Below, one piece after another: positions 36,672-49,012 of a stretch of DNA of 64,000 nt (positions are counted from its first letter, which is position 1; each line of letters opens with the position of its first letter). Location of the stretch: NCBI GenBank assembly GCA_027559495.1, contig JAMXSV010000023.1, positions 1,922,001 to 1,986,000 of the forward strand, given 5' to 3'. The notes under the pieces were generated by a model. It worked only from the letters and a program-made list of their open reading frames with translations. It was not told the origin of the DNA and did not search any database. Both the position numbers and the translations under genes were made by a program. The stretch comes from Aurifilum marmelostoma. Lineage: Eukaryota; Ascomycota; Sordariomycetes; Diaporthales; Cryphonectriaceae.

Positions 36672-37882
36672 ATGAGAACTCAATTCGTCTCCGTCGCTGT
36701 TGCGGTCCTCGCCGTTGGCGCTTCTGCTGCCCCGAGCCAGAAGGAAGTGCTTAACGCTCGCAACTCTGCAGTCGTGCGCCGTGACCTTACCGGCCTTTCT
36801 GGTGCGGCCCACAATGCCGTGGGCTTCGGAAAGCGTTGGGGCGGGTTCGGCGGCTGGGCCGGCGCTAATGTCGCCAGCACCGACGACGATGAGGACGATG
36901 ATGACGACGATGACGACGACGACGACGACGAGGATGAGGATGACTCTGACTCTGACTCTGACTCCAGCGATGACTCGTCCGCCTCTGCGTCTGCCACTGC
37001 CTCCGCCACTGCCGCTGCCAGCTATACCGCTGCTGTCCCTACCGCGACTGGAGGCAGCAGCTCCAGCAACACTAGCTCCGACACCGCTACCGTCACCGCC
37101 AGCGCTTCCACTTCCGACTCTACCGTGACTTCTGGTGGCAGCCTTCCTGCTTCTTCCGGAAGCTCTGCCCTGGATGCTGTCCAGACCATCGCTGCCGGTG
37201 AATCTTTCGACGGTGGCATGTTCATGTACGACCGTGGCGTCAGCTGCACTGGTCAGGACGAAGGCGGTGACAGCGATGCCGTCTTCATGATCGAGAACGG
37301 CGGTTCCCTTTCCAATGTGATCATCGGCCCTAACCAGATTGAGGGTGTCCACTGCGAGGGGTAAAGCAATCCCAACATCAATTCTACCTGGGGACCAACC
37401 AGTTTACTAACAATTGTAATGATAGTGCCTGCACCCTCACCAATGTCTGGTGGTCCGCCGTCTGCGAGGATGCCTTCACCGTCAAGGAGCAGGACGCTGG
37501 CGAGACGACCTACATCATTGGCGGCGGTGCCTTCGACGCTGACGACAAAGTCGTCCAGCACAACGGCGCCGGCACCATCTCCATCTCCGACTTCACTGTT
37601 GAGAACTTCGGCAAGCTCTACCGCTCCTGCGGCAACTGCGACAGCATGTACGAGCGTCATGTCATCATCGACGGTGTGACCGCGACCACGGGCAGCGAGC
37701 TGGCGGGTATCAACGAGAACTACGGCGACTCGGCTACCATCACAAACACGGTTGCGACTGATGTGGATGACATCTGCGTCACCTATGAAGGAAACGACAC
37801 TGGCGATGAGCCTACTGAGGTTGGATCCGGCAATGACGGAACTTACTGCATCTACAGCAGTGACGTTACTTCTTCCAAGTAA
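36672..37882 (+). CDS. Secreted PL3-type pectate lyase with Asp/Ser-rich spacer
   Basis: Exon 1 36,672-37,360, intron 37,361-37,425 (GTAAAG donor, CTAAC branch site, GATAG acceptor, phase 2), exon 2 37,426-37,882; 381 aa. It has a signal peptide at residues 1-20 (MRTQFVSVAVAVLAVGASA), then possible Kex2-type sites VVRR and GKR. A long low-complexity spacer follows: a run of mainly Asp, then Ser-Asp, then Ser/Thr/Ala repeats. The catalytic domain begins at about residue 170. It shows the PL3 pattern IGPNQIEGVHCEG / ACTLTNVWW / VCEDAFTVK, then VVQHNGAGT, FGKLYRSCGNC and RHVIIDGVTA. PL3 enzymes cleave polygalacturonate in plant cell walls by Ca2+-dependent beta-elimination outside the cell. The spacer is unlike ordinary PL3 enzymes, which have little before the lyase domain. 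Confidence 0.9.
36887..36980. repeat. GAC/GAT-rich tract encoding poly-Asp and Ser-Asp repeats
   Basis: An imperfect trinucleotide tract inside the PL3 gene gives about 30 mostly acidic residues. It also makes a long meaningless ORF on the opposite strand. Confidence 0.85.
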
Positions 37883-40006
37883 TGGATGTTCCTCAATATT
37901 TTGACGAGGTAGTCATTGGAGGTCCTCTTGCCCGCCAACTTGAACCAAAGAGGCACGATTGGATTGGCATGGTCTGATCCGGTCTGACATCCAAGCATAC
38001 ACAGCTCCCAGCTTCTAGCTCCTTTTTGTATACTTTTGGCTTGATACTTGTATATAAGCTATATTTCTTTCTATACTGTACCCAATTATATCTATTCTTT
38101 GGACTGCGCATTTTAATTTCTGAACTACTTATAAGAGTGCATTCTACTGAACCTTGAATTTGGGGGCTGTTGCACGTGGAAGAGGACAGAAGACTAAGTA
38201 ATGAGCAAGAGACCCGTCGACCTTACCCGGGCGTGCTGTATCGTAAGGACGACGGCAAACGAAGGCCATTGAGGCACAAAACCCAGAAGAAAAGCCTGCC
38301 TTGGACCTGCTTAGGTGACTGACTCTGAAAGACCTGCATAATTAAGAATGTGTCTAGTTGCCTTGTATCTGAGGATACAAATGAAGGCAAGTAGTCCTCT
38401 TTTGCGATAAGGCACCCAGGACCTTGTGTGGACTATTTTCTTGATCTCAAGGCATACTACACTCGCTACAATGACAATATAGGATAGGAATCAACGTTTG
38501 TAATACTCGATTACGGTGTTTAAGAGAATTAATAGAAGCATCAAATCACTATATTTCTGCTATTAATAAGCTAGTGCTTTAAAATGCCTGGAATTATAAC
38601 CTCTAATACAACGCATCTGTTTATCGAAACAACGGGTGGCTGTGTGTTTATATAGAGGCGATTAGTCAGCTATTATAGTGCAACATTGCTTATAGGTAAC
38701 ATTCAATTACGCTGGGGTTGTGGTGTCGTCTTTCTAGGTCGATGGTGCAAAATGTCGCCATCAAGCACAGGCCACCCGCTGATCAAGACGTACATAATAA
38801 TGACTATGTAGTGCCGCATGGGCCCTGCAGTTGCCAGGGTCGCGGTAGGCCGCAACCGCGAGACAGAGTGAAGGAGATGACCAGAGAGACAGGCGCTCAA
38901 TGCCTCAATGCGTAAGTCCCTCTCCACCAGGGATGGAGACTCGGCTTGCGGCCTTGCTCGGCCGGGAGGACGGCTGGCGGCTATCGGTCGGGCCGGAGGA
39001 AGGATGTTGGTGATGGTGACCGCCGCGGGACCGCGAGCCCGGATTGCGTGACCGGGCAAAGACGTTTCCACAGTCTTTCACCTTCTCTGTGTAATTTGTC
39101 CTGGTGCCACCTTCTTCGCGAGAGACCCTCATGAGGCCCGCGAGAGAACTGGGTCAGGGGAGAAGGCCAGGAACACGAGAAGAAGGGGAAGGCCCCTCGC
39201 AGATTGAGGGCATCACGCCATCGACCATGCCCTGCTCTCGAAGGCTTCGATGCAGATGTCATCATGCTGCCAGCTGCAGATGGCACAGGGTGGGTTTGGG
39301 AGTCTGTTTGGGAGCAAGGAGACGAGTACTTTACGACGCTTGAAACAGAGCAGCAGCGGAACTTGACGCGGCCGGGGTGCCGAGGGGTCCATGTTGCATT
39401 ACATCTACCCCATCTCGCCCACCCAGATCGTGCGATTGAGAGGGGAGGGGGTGGTATTGTACTACTATGTAGTACTGTAATAAGTGATCTCTCTCCCTGC
39501 CGGCCCCCAGATCTTCAACCAAGACAGGGCCCGACACCAGCAAAAAGATATTATACTTGTAGAATTGTCCTATTAGGGGTACTGCACACAAGACTTGAGT
39601 TTTTCAGGAAGCACAACCGATATCCGTGATGACCACTAGAGAGTGGCGATGATTAAAACAAAGACGAATGTGGAGGAAAATAGGCGGGTCACCTCTTCAG
39701 ATTTTGGCATGTCCCATTTATTCCCAGTCATGATTTTTTTCCCCTCCCACTTCAGATCTAATGTGTTGTTGGTCAGCTGCAGGATACAGAAAGAACGAAG
39801 AAGGACAGCCTTGGCGATGAGATGAGGATGGATTCTATGGCTGCTGGCGAGATCTGACCATGCCTGGCTGATGATTTGAGCTGCCACATCTGGAAAGCTC
39901 TTGCATATGTGTCCCTGGAGGCTGCGTGGTCTTCTGCATAGGTGTGTTTCTTGTCTAGTTGTTGTCTGCACCCATGTCTCCTTTCCAATGGCAAACTTTT
40001 ATGGGG

Positions 40007-40060
<54 letters not shown>

Positions 40061-42154
40061 ACACAGGGTGTGCTGCCGGCTCGCGGCAGAAATGTCCTGC
40101 AGGTTCAGTACCGGTCGGTCGGTTTGCTAGTGGGTCTCGGACGGCTCGCGGCTAGCTGGCAGCGGCTGTCGGTGCGGCTGAGACGGCTTTGCGGGGGAAA
40201 CCCACCGTATCGAGTCCCCTCGCGGGTAGAAGTGACTTTGTGTCCGGTCGGGGTGTCGCACTTGAGTGCTGGTCGTTTAGACGTCGGGATATCGCAACTG
40301 GTTGTGAAAAATATGCATGTATAGAGTTGAAATCAAAAGCTGGAAATGGCATGAAGCGAATTCTTCAGATTCCTTCTGGCTCAGCCTATTGCTCCTGGGG
40401 GATGATGCTGAGAGATGAGGTTCGACCTTGAGCACAGGCTGACTGCGTATTTCAAGGGTAGAGTGTACCTTGCAGGGGGCGAAATAAGGTAAGCGGGCCT
40501 CAAGATGGTGTGCTCCTGTAGAAACCTCCCGGAAAGCAGTGCGCCTACTTCGCAGTCCAGCTGGAGCCGCGCGATCAGCAGAGTCAGGGGGTACCAAGAT
40601 CATAGTCCACACGCTGCTACGGTACTTGGGTACATGCCAAGAGTCAACCTCTTTCAACGCGAAGATGGTTGGCCCAGGTCGAAACGGGCAAGAGCGATGG
40701 TGCAATCCATTGTCTCAAGCACCACATGAATATTCTAAACTCAAGCTCTGGCGGAAAGCAGGCCTGGACAGGAGTCAGTCAAGGAAGGGGGGAGACGCAC
40801 AACATCCTATCATATTCTGATCAGTTCTCGTCATCAATTTGAACATCCTCATTGTCACCATCACTCCTTATCATCAGGAGAGTGCACACCATCACCAGCA
40901 AGATCTGTCTCCCACGCAGTGATGGGTGGATGCCTCAGGCGGGCTGCAGGTAGAGGTGCAGGCACGTTGGGGCGTGGGAGGGCAGGTGGGGCAGGGTGGG
41001 GTCTGCTTCCCTGCCAAAGGTACTGTTTCCAAGCAGGATACCTGCCATATCACTGTAGTTGCGTGGCTCGATAAGTACCGAGATACCTAATGACCCATGG
41101 ACCTAAGAGCCTGTGTACCCCACAATACAGGCGCAAAGACTAGAGCGATTTCGCCATTTTGCCGCTGCATGACAGAACTTGACGGCTCACTGTCGCTCTC
41201 GTCTCTGCTTCTTGCGTCTTCCAGTACCTACCTGCCTCGTCTTCATGCAGCCATCTCCTTCTCCAGACCGCCGCCTTGCCTTGCCTTGCCCTGCCCTGCC
41301 CTGCGTCTGTGGGTTGGACGTAACATACCCTAGACGAGGTTGAATGACCCCTGGCTGCTGGCATATTCGTCAACTCCCTCCTCTTCTATTCCTGCCTTGG
41401 TCCCGACCACCGACCGCCGAACAAGGGGCCCAATACGTCCATCCATCTTCTTAAAACTGGTCACCCATCCACTATCCCACCACAGGATCGATCCCCATAT
41501 ACTCCAGCCATACCCTCCAGATCATCACCCTACACCACCACCATCATCTCACGTATCAACAGCTCGACAATAATATCAGACGTTCTCCAGGCAACTCGTC
41601 CGGGGGAAACGGTCTGAACACCACCATCTTTCGAATACGGCCCAAGGGTGAAACAAGAATAACCATCATATCTCGAGCCTACCTACGCGAGCGCCTCGTC
41701 CAATTGCGAAATCGATCCTCTGTCATTGCGTGCCCGGCCAGCGCAGAACTCTCTCCTGTGCCTAGACGTCACGCCCACCACTCCTGACCCCCTCCGTCCC
41801 AGGGAATTTCCAGAGTGCCCCGCCCTGCTCGCGTCCTTTCCAGCACAACCGTCTCCAGCGTGTGGGCAGTGTGAAGTGGCAGCACGCCATCCTCAGCTGT
41901 CTCAACCTCATCCTGACCGACTCGTCCTACAGGCGGTCCGCAGCCTAGAAAACCCTCGGAACCCTGCTGCAAGCCCTGGCTCGCATCACTCCGAGATCCT
42001 CCCCCAATGGCAGTGTAATCTGACATCTGGCGCAATATCTCACCAAAGACATTGGACCAGCATCGAGCTGGCCCCTGTCCCGCCCAACGCCTACCGCGCG
42101 ACCACCTCTCATCAAAATCCGTACCTTTCCTGCCCCCCCCCCCCGAAATACGCC
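37883..42154. other. Gene-poor region of 4.3 kb
   Basis: No ORF here has a domain or splice support that I trust. About 38,450-38,720 is a small AT-rich island with wording like the RIP block (for example ATTAATAAGCTAGTGC). 38,900-40,300 is GC-rich with overlapping short ORFs in all frames. A CA microsatellite lies at 40,007-40,057. About 41,150-42,154 is pyrimidine-rich and probably includes the promoter and a long 5' leader of the sconB-type gene; its frame is open upstream to 41,726 but without an ATG in that frame before 42,155. Confidence 0.5.
40007..40057. repeat. (CA)n microsatellite
   Basis: About 25 CA units with one interruption. The poly-Thr/His and Cys/Val ORFs over it are artefacts. 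Confidence 0.95.
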
Positions 42155-44476
42155 ATGGACCGCACATCCTCTTATTCTATGGCCATCCCGCGCCGAGCTT
42201 CTCTCGTCACCGATGGCACCCCTTTGACAGCCAAGCAACATCACCAATACGACCACATCCACCACGCTCGCCTGCAGTACCCCGCCAGCCCTCCAGTAAC
42301 CGATGACGGCGAGGTAGAAGCCAGCGCTGCAGTCGACAGGGCCAGGCTTAAGGAGCTCAACTGCGAGAGAAGACGACCTGGCGACGAGCTCGAGGACAAA
42401 TCCCGTCTCGCCAACATGCCCCCGGCTCTGGTTGGCCAGACGGTCACCCCGTTCCTCAAGGAACACGTCCCTAGCCTGTACGCACCAGTTTCAAAGATTG
42501 ATGCCTCCCACACCCACGACCACGAGCAACAGCCCTCTCAGAACTGGAACAGCAAGTATTGCTACCGCCACCGACCTGACTCCAAGTGTCGCAAGGCTGC
42601 CGACGAGGACAAGATGGCCAGGATCCAGACTGTACGTTTTTCCTTTTCCTCTTTCCAATGCATCCCCATGTTTGGTGTGTGTCGCAAATGATGAGAAGGT
42701 GGTTGCTAACAAGGGCGGGCGTCTCTCCACCAGGAACTCGAGAAGCTCCCCTCGGCTGACCAACAAGCCATCACTCACGTCTGGAGTCTCTTCTCTGCCG
42801 CACCCGGCAAGCACCGAGAGCTGATGATCCAGGGCATCCTGTCGACTTCCTGCTTCCCCCAGCTGAGCCTCGTGTCCCGAGAGGTTCAGTCCCAGCTCAA
42901 GATCGATTTCATCTCGGCCCTCCCCGTCGAGATCTCCTTCAAGATCTTGTCCTACCTCGACACCGTGTCGCTGTGCAAGGCCGCACAGGTCTCGAGGCAG
43001 TGGCGCCAGCTGGCTGATGACGATGACGTCTGGCACAGGATGTGTGAGCAGCACATCGACAGACAGTGCACAAAGTGTGGTTGGGGCCTGCCCCTCCTCG
43101 AGAGGAATAGGTTGCGCAACTGGACACGGCGGCGACAGCTTGCTGCAGCTCAAAAGTCGACAGAGTCCACCTCTCTCAGCCTCATCCCCCTCTCGCCACC
43201 GACGCTCCCCCGACCGAACTCACCAAAGGTGCCAAGCTCGCCAAAGCGCAGCCTTGAGGATAGCAGTGAAGATGACCCTTCGTCGAAGCGCAGATGTGTG
43301 TCTGGTGAGGACTCGACAGCCGAGGACGCCGTCCGCCAGAAGCGACCTTGGAAGGATATCTACCGTGACCGGTGGCAGATTGGCGTCAACTGGAAGCTCA
43401 TGCGCTATTCGCTGAAGACGTTCAAGGGCCACACGAATGGCGTGACTTGTCTGCAGATCTGGGACGACACCACCCTGGCGACTGGGTCCTACGATAACAC
43501 CATCAAGATTTGGGATCTCGAGACTGGAGCGGAGGTCAGGACCCTGACCGGTCACACACGCGGCATCCGCTCACTGCAGATGGACAACCACAAGCTGCTC
43601 AGCGCCAGCCTGGACGGGACGGTCAAGATCTGGAACTGGCGCACGGGCCAGTGCCTGCGAACCCTGTCGCCCCATTCTGACGGAGTCATTTCGGCGCACT
43701 TCCAGGGCGATGTGATGGCCAGCGGTAGTATTGACCACACCATCCGGGTCTACAACTTCAAGACCGGCACCACGTTCTGCCTGAAGCACCACGATGACTG
43801 GGTCAACAATGTCAAGGTCGACATGGTCAGCCGGACCCTGCTCTCCGCGTCCGACGACTGCACCATCGTGCTCTGGGACCTCGACACCCGCGAGATCATC
43901 CGAGAATTCGTAGGCCACGTCGGCCATGTGCAGCAGGTTCTCGGCCTACCCCACGACTTCGAGCCCGATGAGGACCCGGCTGCCGCTGCTGCTCATGACT
44001 CAACCGACGCCTTGTCCGTGGCCAGCGGCAAGAGCCCGTCTCCCGTCGGCGGACAGGCCACTGACCTCGAACTGCGGGCTACCTACGGGCCTGGCTTTGT
44101 GGACAACCCGGATCGCCCCTTGCCGGCCCGCTACATCCTCTCCGGTGGGCTTGATGCTGGCCTGAAGCTGTGGGACACGTCGACTGGCAACGTCGTGCGC
44201 GACCAGTGGGGTCACCTGGAAGGCATTTGGTCTGTCGAATCCGACAGCTTGAGGATGGTCACTGGTGCCAATGACAGCCTGGTCAAGACGTGGGACCCAC
44301 GGTCCGGCCGATGCACAGGAACCTTCGCCGGCCACACGGGCCCTGTGACGTCTGTCGCTGTATCTGATGCCCTGATGGCGTCTGGAAGCGAAGACGGAGA
44401 AGTGAGACTCTATAATTTCAAACTAAGTGATGGGTGCAGGCGATCTACCAGCCCTGGCACGCCACCGGCGTCTTGA
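42155..44476 (+). CDS. sconB: F-box/WD40 sulfur metabolite repression protein, SconB/Met30 type
   Basis: Exon 1 42,155-42,631, intron 42,632-42,733 (GTACGT..CACCAG, phase 0), exon 2 42,734-44,476; 739 aa, a little longer than known SconB/SCON-2 proteins. Residues about 120-159 hold the conserved patch YCYRHRPDSKCRKAADE. At about 160-200 is the helical segment before the F-box (ELEKLPSADQQAITHVW). The F-box is at about 217-263 (FISALPVEISFKILSYLD), then CTKCGWGLPLLERNRLR, an acidic/Ser linker, and seven WD40 repeats from about 365 (GHTNGVTCLQIWDD, GHTRGIRSLQMDN ...). A 55-residue insert separates the middle blades. In Aspergillus and Neurospora the homologue is the substrate adaptor of an SCF ubiquitin ligase that removes the bZIP activator of sulfur genes when sulfur is plentiful. 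The same role is inferred here. Confidence 0.93.
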
Positions 44477-44909
44477 GTCTTTTGAAGTTTTTTTTCCCCC
44501 CCCCCCTTCTCATGCTCTGAGGATTTCTTACTCTTTCTTTTTCTTGGGAGGGAGCGCACCTATACCTTTTTGATCTTTTGGGCCTGGATAGGTTGGTAGC
44601 ATCGATCTCATGATCACCGGCGCTTGGGAAATGCTTTAATTTGTTTTTTCTTGTTGGAAAAGGGTTTTTAGGAACAGGGCTTGCATCATTGAGGTCTTAT
44701 GGGATCAACAAACAGGATTGATGGCATACAGAAAACCACCTTCAGTGGTGCTTCATCGCATTATCAAGGTGTTCAGAGGGTTCAGGAAGAATGGAGGAGC
44801 ATCGGCTCAGGAATGTCACACCACATAGCTAGAGCTGCATTCAGGCTCCCGCCACAGCTGGACATGAAATCAGTTTTTTTTTTCAGTTTCAATTTCTCGG
44901 CACGTGATC
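44477..44909. other. Convergent 3' intergenic region
   Basis: 430 bp between the converging sconB-type gene and the YWTD-propeller gene. T- and C-runs at 44,485-44,510 follow the sconB stop. No gene. Confidence 0.5.
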
Positions 44910-45836
44910 TTATCCCAGCGCAATTCCAGTCATGTCTCCTAGCTTGTCAAACAGGACCGTCTTGTTTCTCGTCTTGATGTCGATGGAGTACACACCGCCC
45001 GCCAGATCGGTGACATAGGCCACGTCGGCATCCCTATCGATCGCGAGGCCGATGATCTTGCGCAGGCCAGTCGCCAGCACCTGTGGCACCCCTCCCATTC
45101 CCAAGGCCGCCCTGTTCAGCCTGCTACCGTCCTGCGGGCCTCCACGGTCGGTCCAGTACAGCGACTGGCTCTCCTCGTCCATGTCGAGGTCGACCGGCTC
45201 AGGCAGACCGTCAAACACAACCTCCACATCCCAGCTCTTATCCGGATACGCACCCTGCGGTGCTCGAATGGGTGCCCGGCAGATCTTGCCCTCCCCAACA
45301 CCACCCGGAGAGCCCTTTTGCGTCCAGTAAAAGAAACCCCTCCGCTCGTCCACCGCAATGCCGACGCACCACCGCTTGGGGTCCAACCTCTCCTCATCCG
45401 TGTCGCCCGTCGAGATGAGCGTCTCCACGTCGGCCCCGTCGGGCTTGCTGCACCGCATCACCTTCATCCCTTCCCTGTCGCACCAGTACAGCTTTCCACC
45501 CCTCGCCGTGATCTGCTTGGGCGTGAAGACGCCCGGTGAGCCTGCGGGTACGATCACCTTCCGCCCGGACCCATCGAGGTTGGCGCGCTCGATGGAGCCC
45601 GAGGGAACCTTGGGGGTGTCGCCTCCGCCCATGTTGGTCCAGTAGATGTGGCCTGCCTCGCGGTCGACGGTGATACCGTCGGGGAGGTCGGGCATGTTGT
45701 CGATCACGGTGATTAGGTTGGTGCCGTCAGGTTGGCTTGATAGTATGCGGCCTTTTCTTGGGTGGGGTTGGGATAGGTTTGTGTCGAGGAAATACAGGCG
45801 CTGGGTGGTAGTGATGGGTTGTGGTTGTGAGCCCAT
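44910..45836 (-). CDS. YWTD (LDL-receptor class B type) beta-propeller protein
   Basis: Single exon, ATG at 45,836, TAA at 44,910; 308 aa. Repeats of the form PDGITVDREAGHIYWTNMG, ITARGGKLYWCDREG, CVGIAVDERRGFFYWTQKG, PVDLDMDEESQSLYWTDRG and IIGLAIDRDADVAYVTDLAG give five to six blades of a six-bladed YWTD propeller. Between them lie IxRANLDGSGRK-type turns. There is no signal peptide, so a cytosolic protein is likely. Fungal homologues are mostly annotated as hypothetical or SMP-30/3-carboxymuconate-cyclase-like; no catalytic residues can be assigned. Confidence 0.85.
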   Translation of the reverse strand: MGSQPQPITTTQRLYFLDTNLSQPHPRKGRILSSQPDGTNLITVIDNMPDLPDGITVDREAGHIYWTNMGGGDTPKVPSGSIERANLDGSGRKVIVPAGSPGVFTPKQITARGGKLYWCDREGMKVMRCSKPDGADVETLISTGDTDEERLDPKRWCVGIAVDERRGFFYWTQKGSPGGVGEGKICRAPIRAPQGAYPDKSWDVEVVFDGLPEPVDLDMDEESQSLYWTDRGGPQDGSRLNRAALGMGGVPQVLATGLRKIIGLAIDRDADVAYVTDLAGGVYSIDIKTRNKTVLFDKLGDMTGIALG

Positions 45837-46948
45837 GGTTGCTGAATAGGTGGTGGTGTTGTTGGTTCAGGGAGGCGGTCTCAGGGGTGGTGATGATAAT
45901 GACGATGTGTTTTGGTCGCGGTGAACCAGTGTATGTTACCAATGAGGTTCACGAGCAAGACAATTAATAGAGGCTTGGGACAATGTCTGAATGGACTTCA
46001 CTTCATCAACCTGAAGGAGGACACTTGACTGACATTGGCAGGTATTTTAATCTTAGAAATATTTCCTCATCGCGATCCTGTTTAGGTATATGATCACATA
46101 CTTTCACCGCGCACACCTCGATCTCGGTCTAATTAAACGTCACCGCGATCGTATCAGTAGAGGTAGAAATCGTCACCCATCCCGTCCCACCGGCACATCG
46201 GCCGTACATTAATAGTAATCGCAAGTCCACACCTCGCTATTCTTTCGCTATTTTTCTATCCCTCGAAAATAATGCGCACACCCCCCCCCCCCTTCATTCA
46301 CCACTACAATAGAATACTTCGGTGGGGTTTAGTAGTAGGCACCATAACATAGGAGTACGTACGAGTGAATTCTAAGTCATGGTAGCGGAACCTGTGTGGA
46401 GCTGAACGTGACGATCATGACGAGCTGGTGGGCGGGAAGACCCCTATATCAGTTAATGGAGACGGCGGACGTCACGTCACAATCCTCTCCTCGGCCGAGT
46501 CAGGGCTTGATAACCCTGTCAATGATGTTTCTGGAAAAGTTTGTAGTGAGCGCGGGTGAATACTGCAATGCATGGGAGAGGCTGGATTACAAAGACACTG
46601 GTAAGATAGCCTGGTTCATATTACCCAAGTTGCATTTCCTCCGTAGCATTCATGCCTGATGATAAAATGCGGCGAGAGTGCATGAGGTTGTCGGCCTACG
46701 ATTGGCTTCTGTAAACATACACCACAAATATCTATGGTGAAGGCTATCCTTGAGATGCTCGCATAGTTTCGCCAATCAGAGACATATTTGGACGGGAAGT
46801 GAGTGACCAATACGCAGACGTAATCCAAACCGCAAACCGGCATATTTGGAAGGACTGAAACAACATGTGAAGTTGCATTGGGGCGTCCGAAGCTCGATCA
46901 CCATGGTTACGAGGTAAAGTAGTCCTCTATCCCAATTGTCTGGTCATC
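45837..46948. other. Intergenic region
   Basis: 1.1 kb between the start of the YWTD gene and the end of the GMC gene. It contains a C-run at 46,279-46,292. The short ORFs have no recognisable domain. Probably the promoter of the YWTD gene. Confidence 0.5.
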
Positions 46949-49012
46949 TTAGAAGGCACCTTTGATCATGTCCGCCGCCTTTTCAGCAATAGCGTATACG
47001 GTAGCCTGTACATTCGCTGTGGGGATTAGCGGGATCACACTTGCGTCCACCACCCTCAAATTCTTGATTCCACTGTTTAAAGATCGTTAATATACGTGGT
47101 CATTCTCCGTGGTCTGAGCTACCACAGAAAACACTCCAGGCAAAAGAAAGATAAAGGGAGAACGAAGGAAACATGATTTCCACTTACTACACTCTCAATT
47201 CAGGGTCCACAACTCCTCCCTTTTCCCTCGGCTGCATCGCACACGTTCCTGACATGTGCCACATGGAGATGAGATTATCACGCGCGTACGCCTTGGCCTC
47301 GTCCAGGTCCGCGAAGTCCGCAGCCGGATCGCGATAAGCCAAGGGCTCCGCCAGCAGCTTGTTCAGAGGCGTCGAGCTCGCGATGGTCTTGAGGTGCCTC
47401 ATGTGCCGGGCAATAATCTCGACGTCGAGCGGGTGGGAGAGATACCTGGGATCAATGACGGGCGGCGAGGCAGGCTTGCCGTCTCGGATATGGGCGCTCC
47501 CGCGAGACAGAGGATGGGAGAGCATGACACCGAAGGTGAGGAACTTTCCGGGTGACGGGGTAGGAAGATCGGCATTGGCATCCTTGGGAAAGTTGGTCTG
47601 GCCGAGGGCTGTGAGGTAGGCGCCAGATGGGATCTTGGGATTTAGTAGGACACGCTCTGCGATGTCGTAGCAGGACTGAGCCTGTTTGTTGTCATCACTC
47701 GTCTGAGGGCGGTTGTGTTGGACGAGCATCTTGACTTCATCTTGATCCGCAGCAGGAACAGGAAGATAGGCATAGGTGTTGATTCCGATCGAGGTAAGCA
47801 GGCCGGTCTGGGTGGTTCCGTACTCTTGCATGGCTTGGCCCAAAGCCTCGGGCTCCTGTCTGACTAGAGCATCGACAGTTGCAAGATTGTCTGCGGCTTT
47901 GAAATTGATATAGCAGACGAGGTGATCCTGCAGGTTCTGGCCCTATGAAAGGATAATCATCAGAGTTGGTAATCTAGACATCATAAAGACGGGGAAAGCT
48001 TTGGTACGACTGGGTTGACTTACTACTCCGGGCAAGTCTTGAACACTACTAATGCCATGCTGGTGAAGTAGGTCTGCACTACCGATGCCAGATAATTCGA
48101 GGATCTTCGGCGACTGGAAAACTCCAGCAGACAGGATAACCTCCTTGGCGGCTTTGACAATCTTGGTCTCGCCCTTGTGTGTATACTGGACCCCAGTAGC
48201 TTCAGTAACACCGGATGCATCGCTCATATCGAGAAGTATCTTCTCGACGTGTGCATTGGTCATCACGTGAAGGTTCTCGCGATTCTTGATAGGATCGTAG
48301 TAGGCAGAGGCAGCATAGCTTCTCTCCTTGGTCACTGGGTCAATATTGGAGAGGCAAGAGAATGCTCCGACCTCTTGCAACTCGGATAGGAAGGGGTCGT
48401 CTGGCATGTATTGCCCACCGTTTCTGAAAGCCTCTGCCCAAGCTCGGCGGATGGGATGCTGAGCGTTGCCAGAGAAGGAGGTCTGGATGGGGCCTTTTGC
48501 CGCGTCATTCTTGGAAGTCCACCCTTCAGTGCCAAGAGACTTCTCCGTCGCCCTATCGAGAGTTGGATGGGTATACGACTTGGACAAGTACGCCTTGAAG
48601 GTATCCCAGTTCCAGCCTTGGTTGCCGAGGGTCTCCCAGGAGTCGATGGCCCCTTTAGTTGGGGGAATGAATGCTTGAGCGTTGATGGAGCTTGTTCCTC
48701 CCAGGGCCTTGCCCTGGTTCAAGACACACACCCGGCCATTGAGATTTGCCTAGCGTCGTTGTAAGTAATTGTCTGTGTTTTTGATATGCCACAAGAGATA
48801 CGCACTTGGGGCTCGGTTCGGAAGCCCCAGTCAGCTTCAGACCCCAGCAGTGCCGTGAACAACAAGGGAATTTTGACACGCGGGTCTGCCTGATTATCGC
48901 TGCCTGCTTCCAGGACGAGGATAGATTTGGTCGGGTCTTCAGACAGACGGTTAGCAACGACAAGGCCAGCCGTACCGCCGCCGATAATGACGAAGTCATA
49001 CGAAGATGCCAT
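46949..49012 (-). CDS. GMC-family FAD-dependent oxidoreductase, four exons
   Basis: Exons 49,012-48,806; 48,749-48,024; 47,942-47,188; 47,072-46,949 join with correct phase; 603 aa, the usual length. Introns are GT-AG (48,750-48,805; 47,943-48,023; 47,073-47,187). The FAD-binding motif is at the N-terminus (YDFVIIGGGTAGLVVANRLSED). GMC signature 1 is around QGKALGGTSSINAQAF and signature 2 around ILSAGVFQSPKILELSGIG. The C-terminal catalytic His is in WHMSGTCAM, and VVDASVIPLIPTANVQATVY holds the second catalytic position (Asn where many have His/Asn). No signal peptide, so intracellular. The family oxidises alcohols or choline-like substrates with FAD; the substrate cannot be told. It lies head to head with the UbiA-type gene across 1.5 kb. 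Confidence 0.92.

Noticed and set aside
36573..37352. 259-codon ORF on the minus strand across the PL3 gene
   Set aside because: It is a shadow of the GAC/GAT and TCC/GCC repeats of the real gene on the plus strand; it encodes Val/Ile/Ser runs with no domain.
39773..40324. Several ORFs across the CA repeat
   Set aside because: They encode only Cys-Val or Thr-His runs with unrelated flanks.
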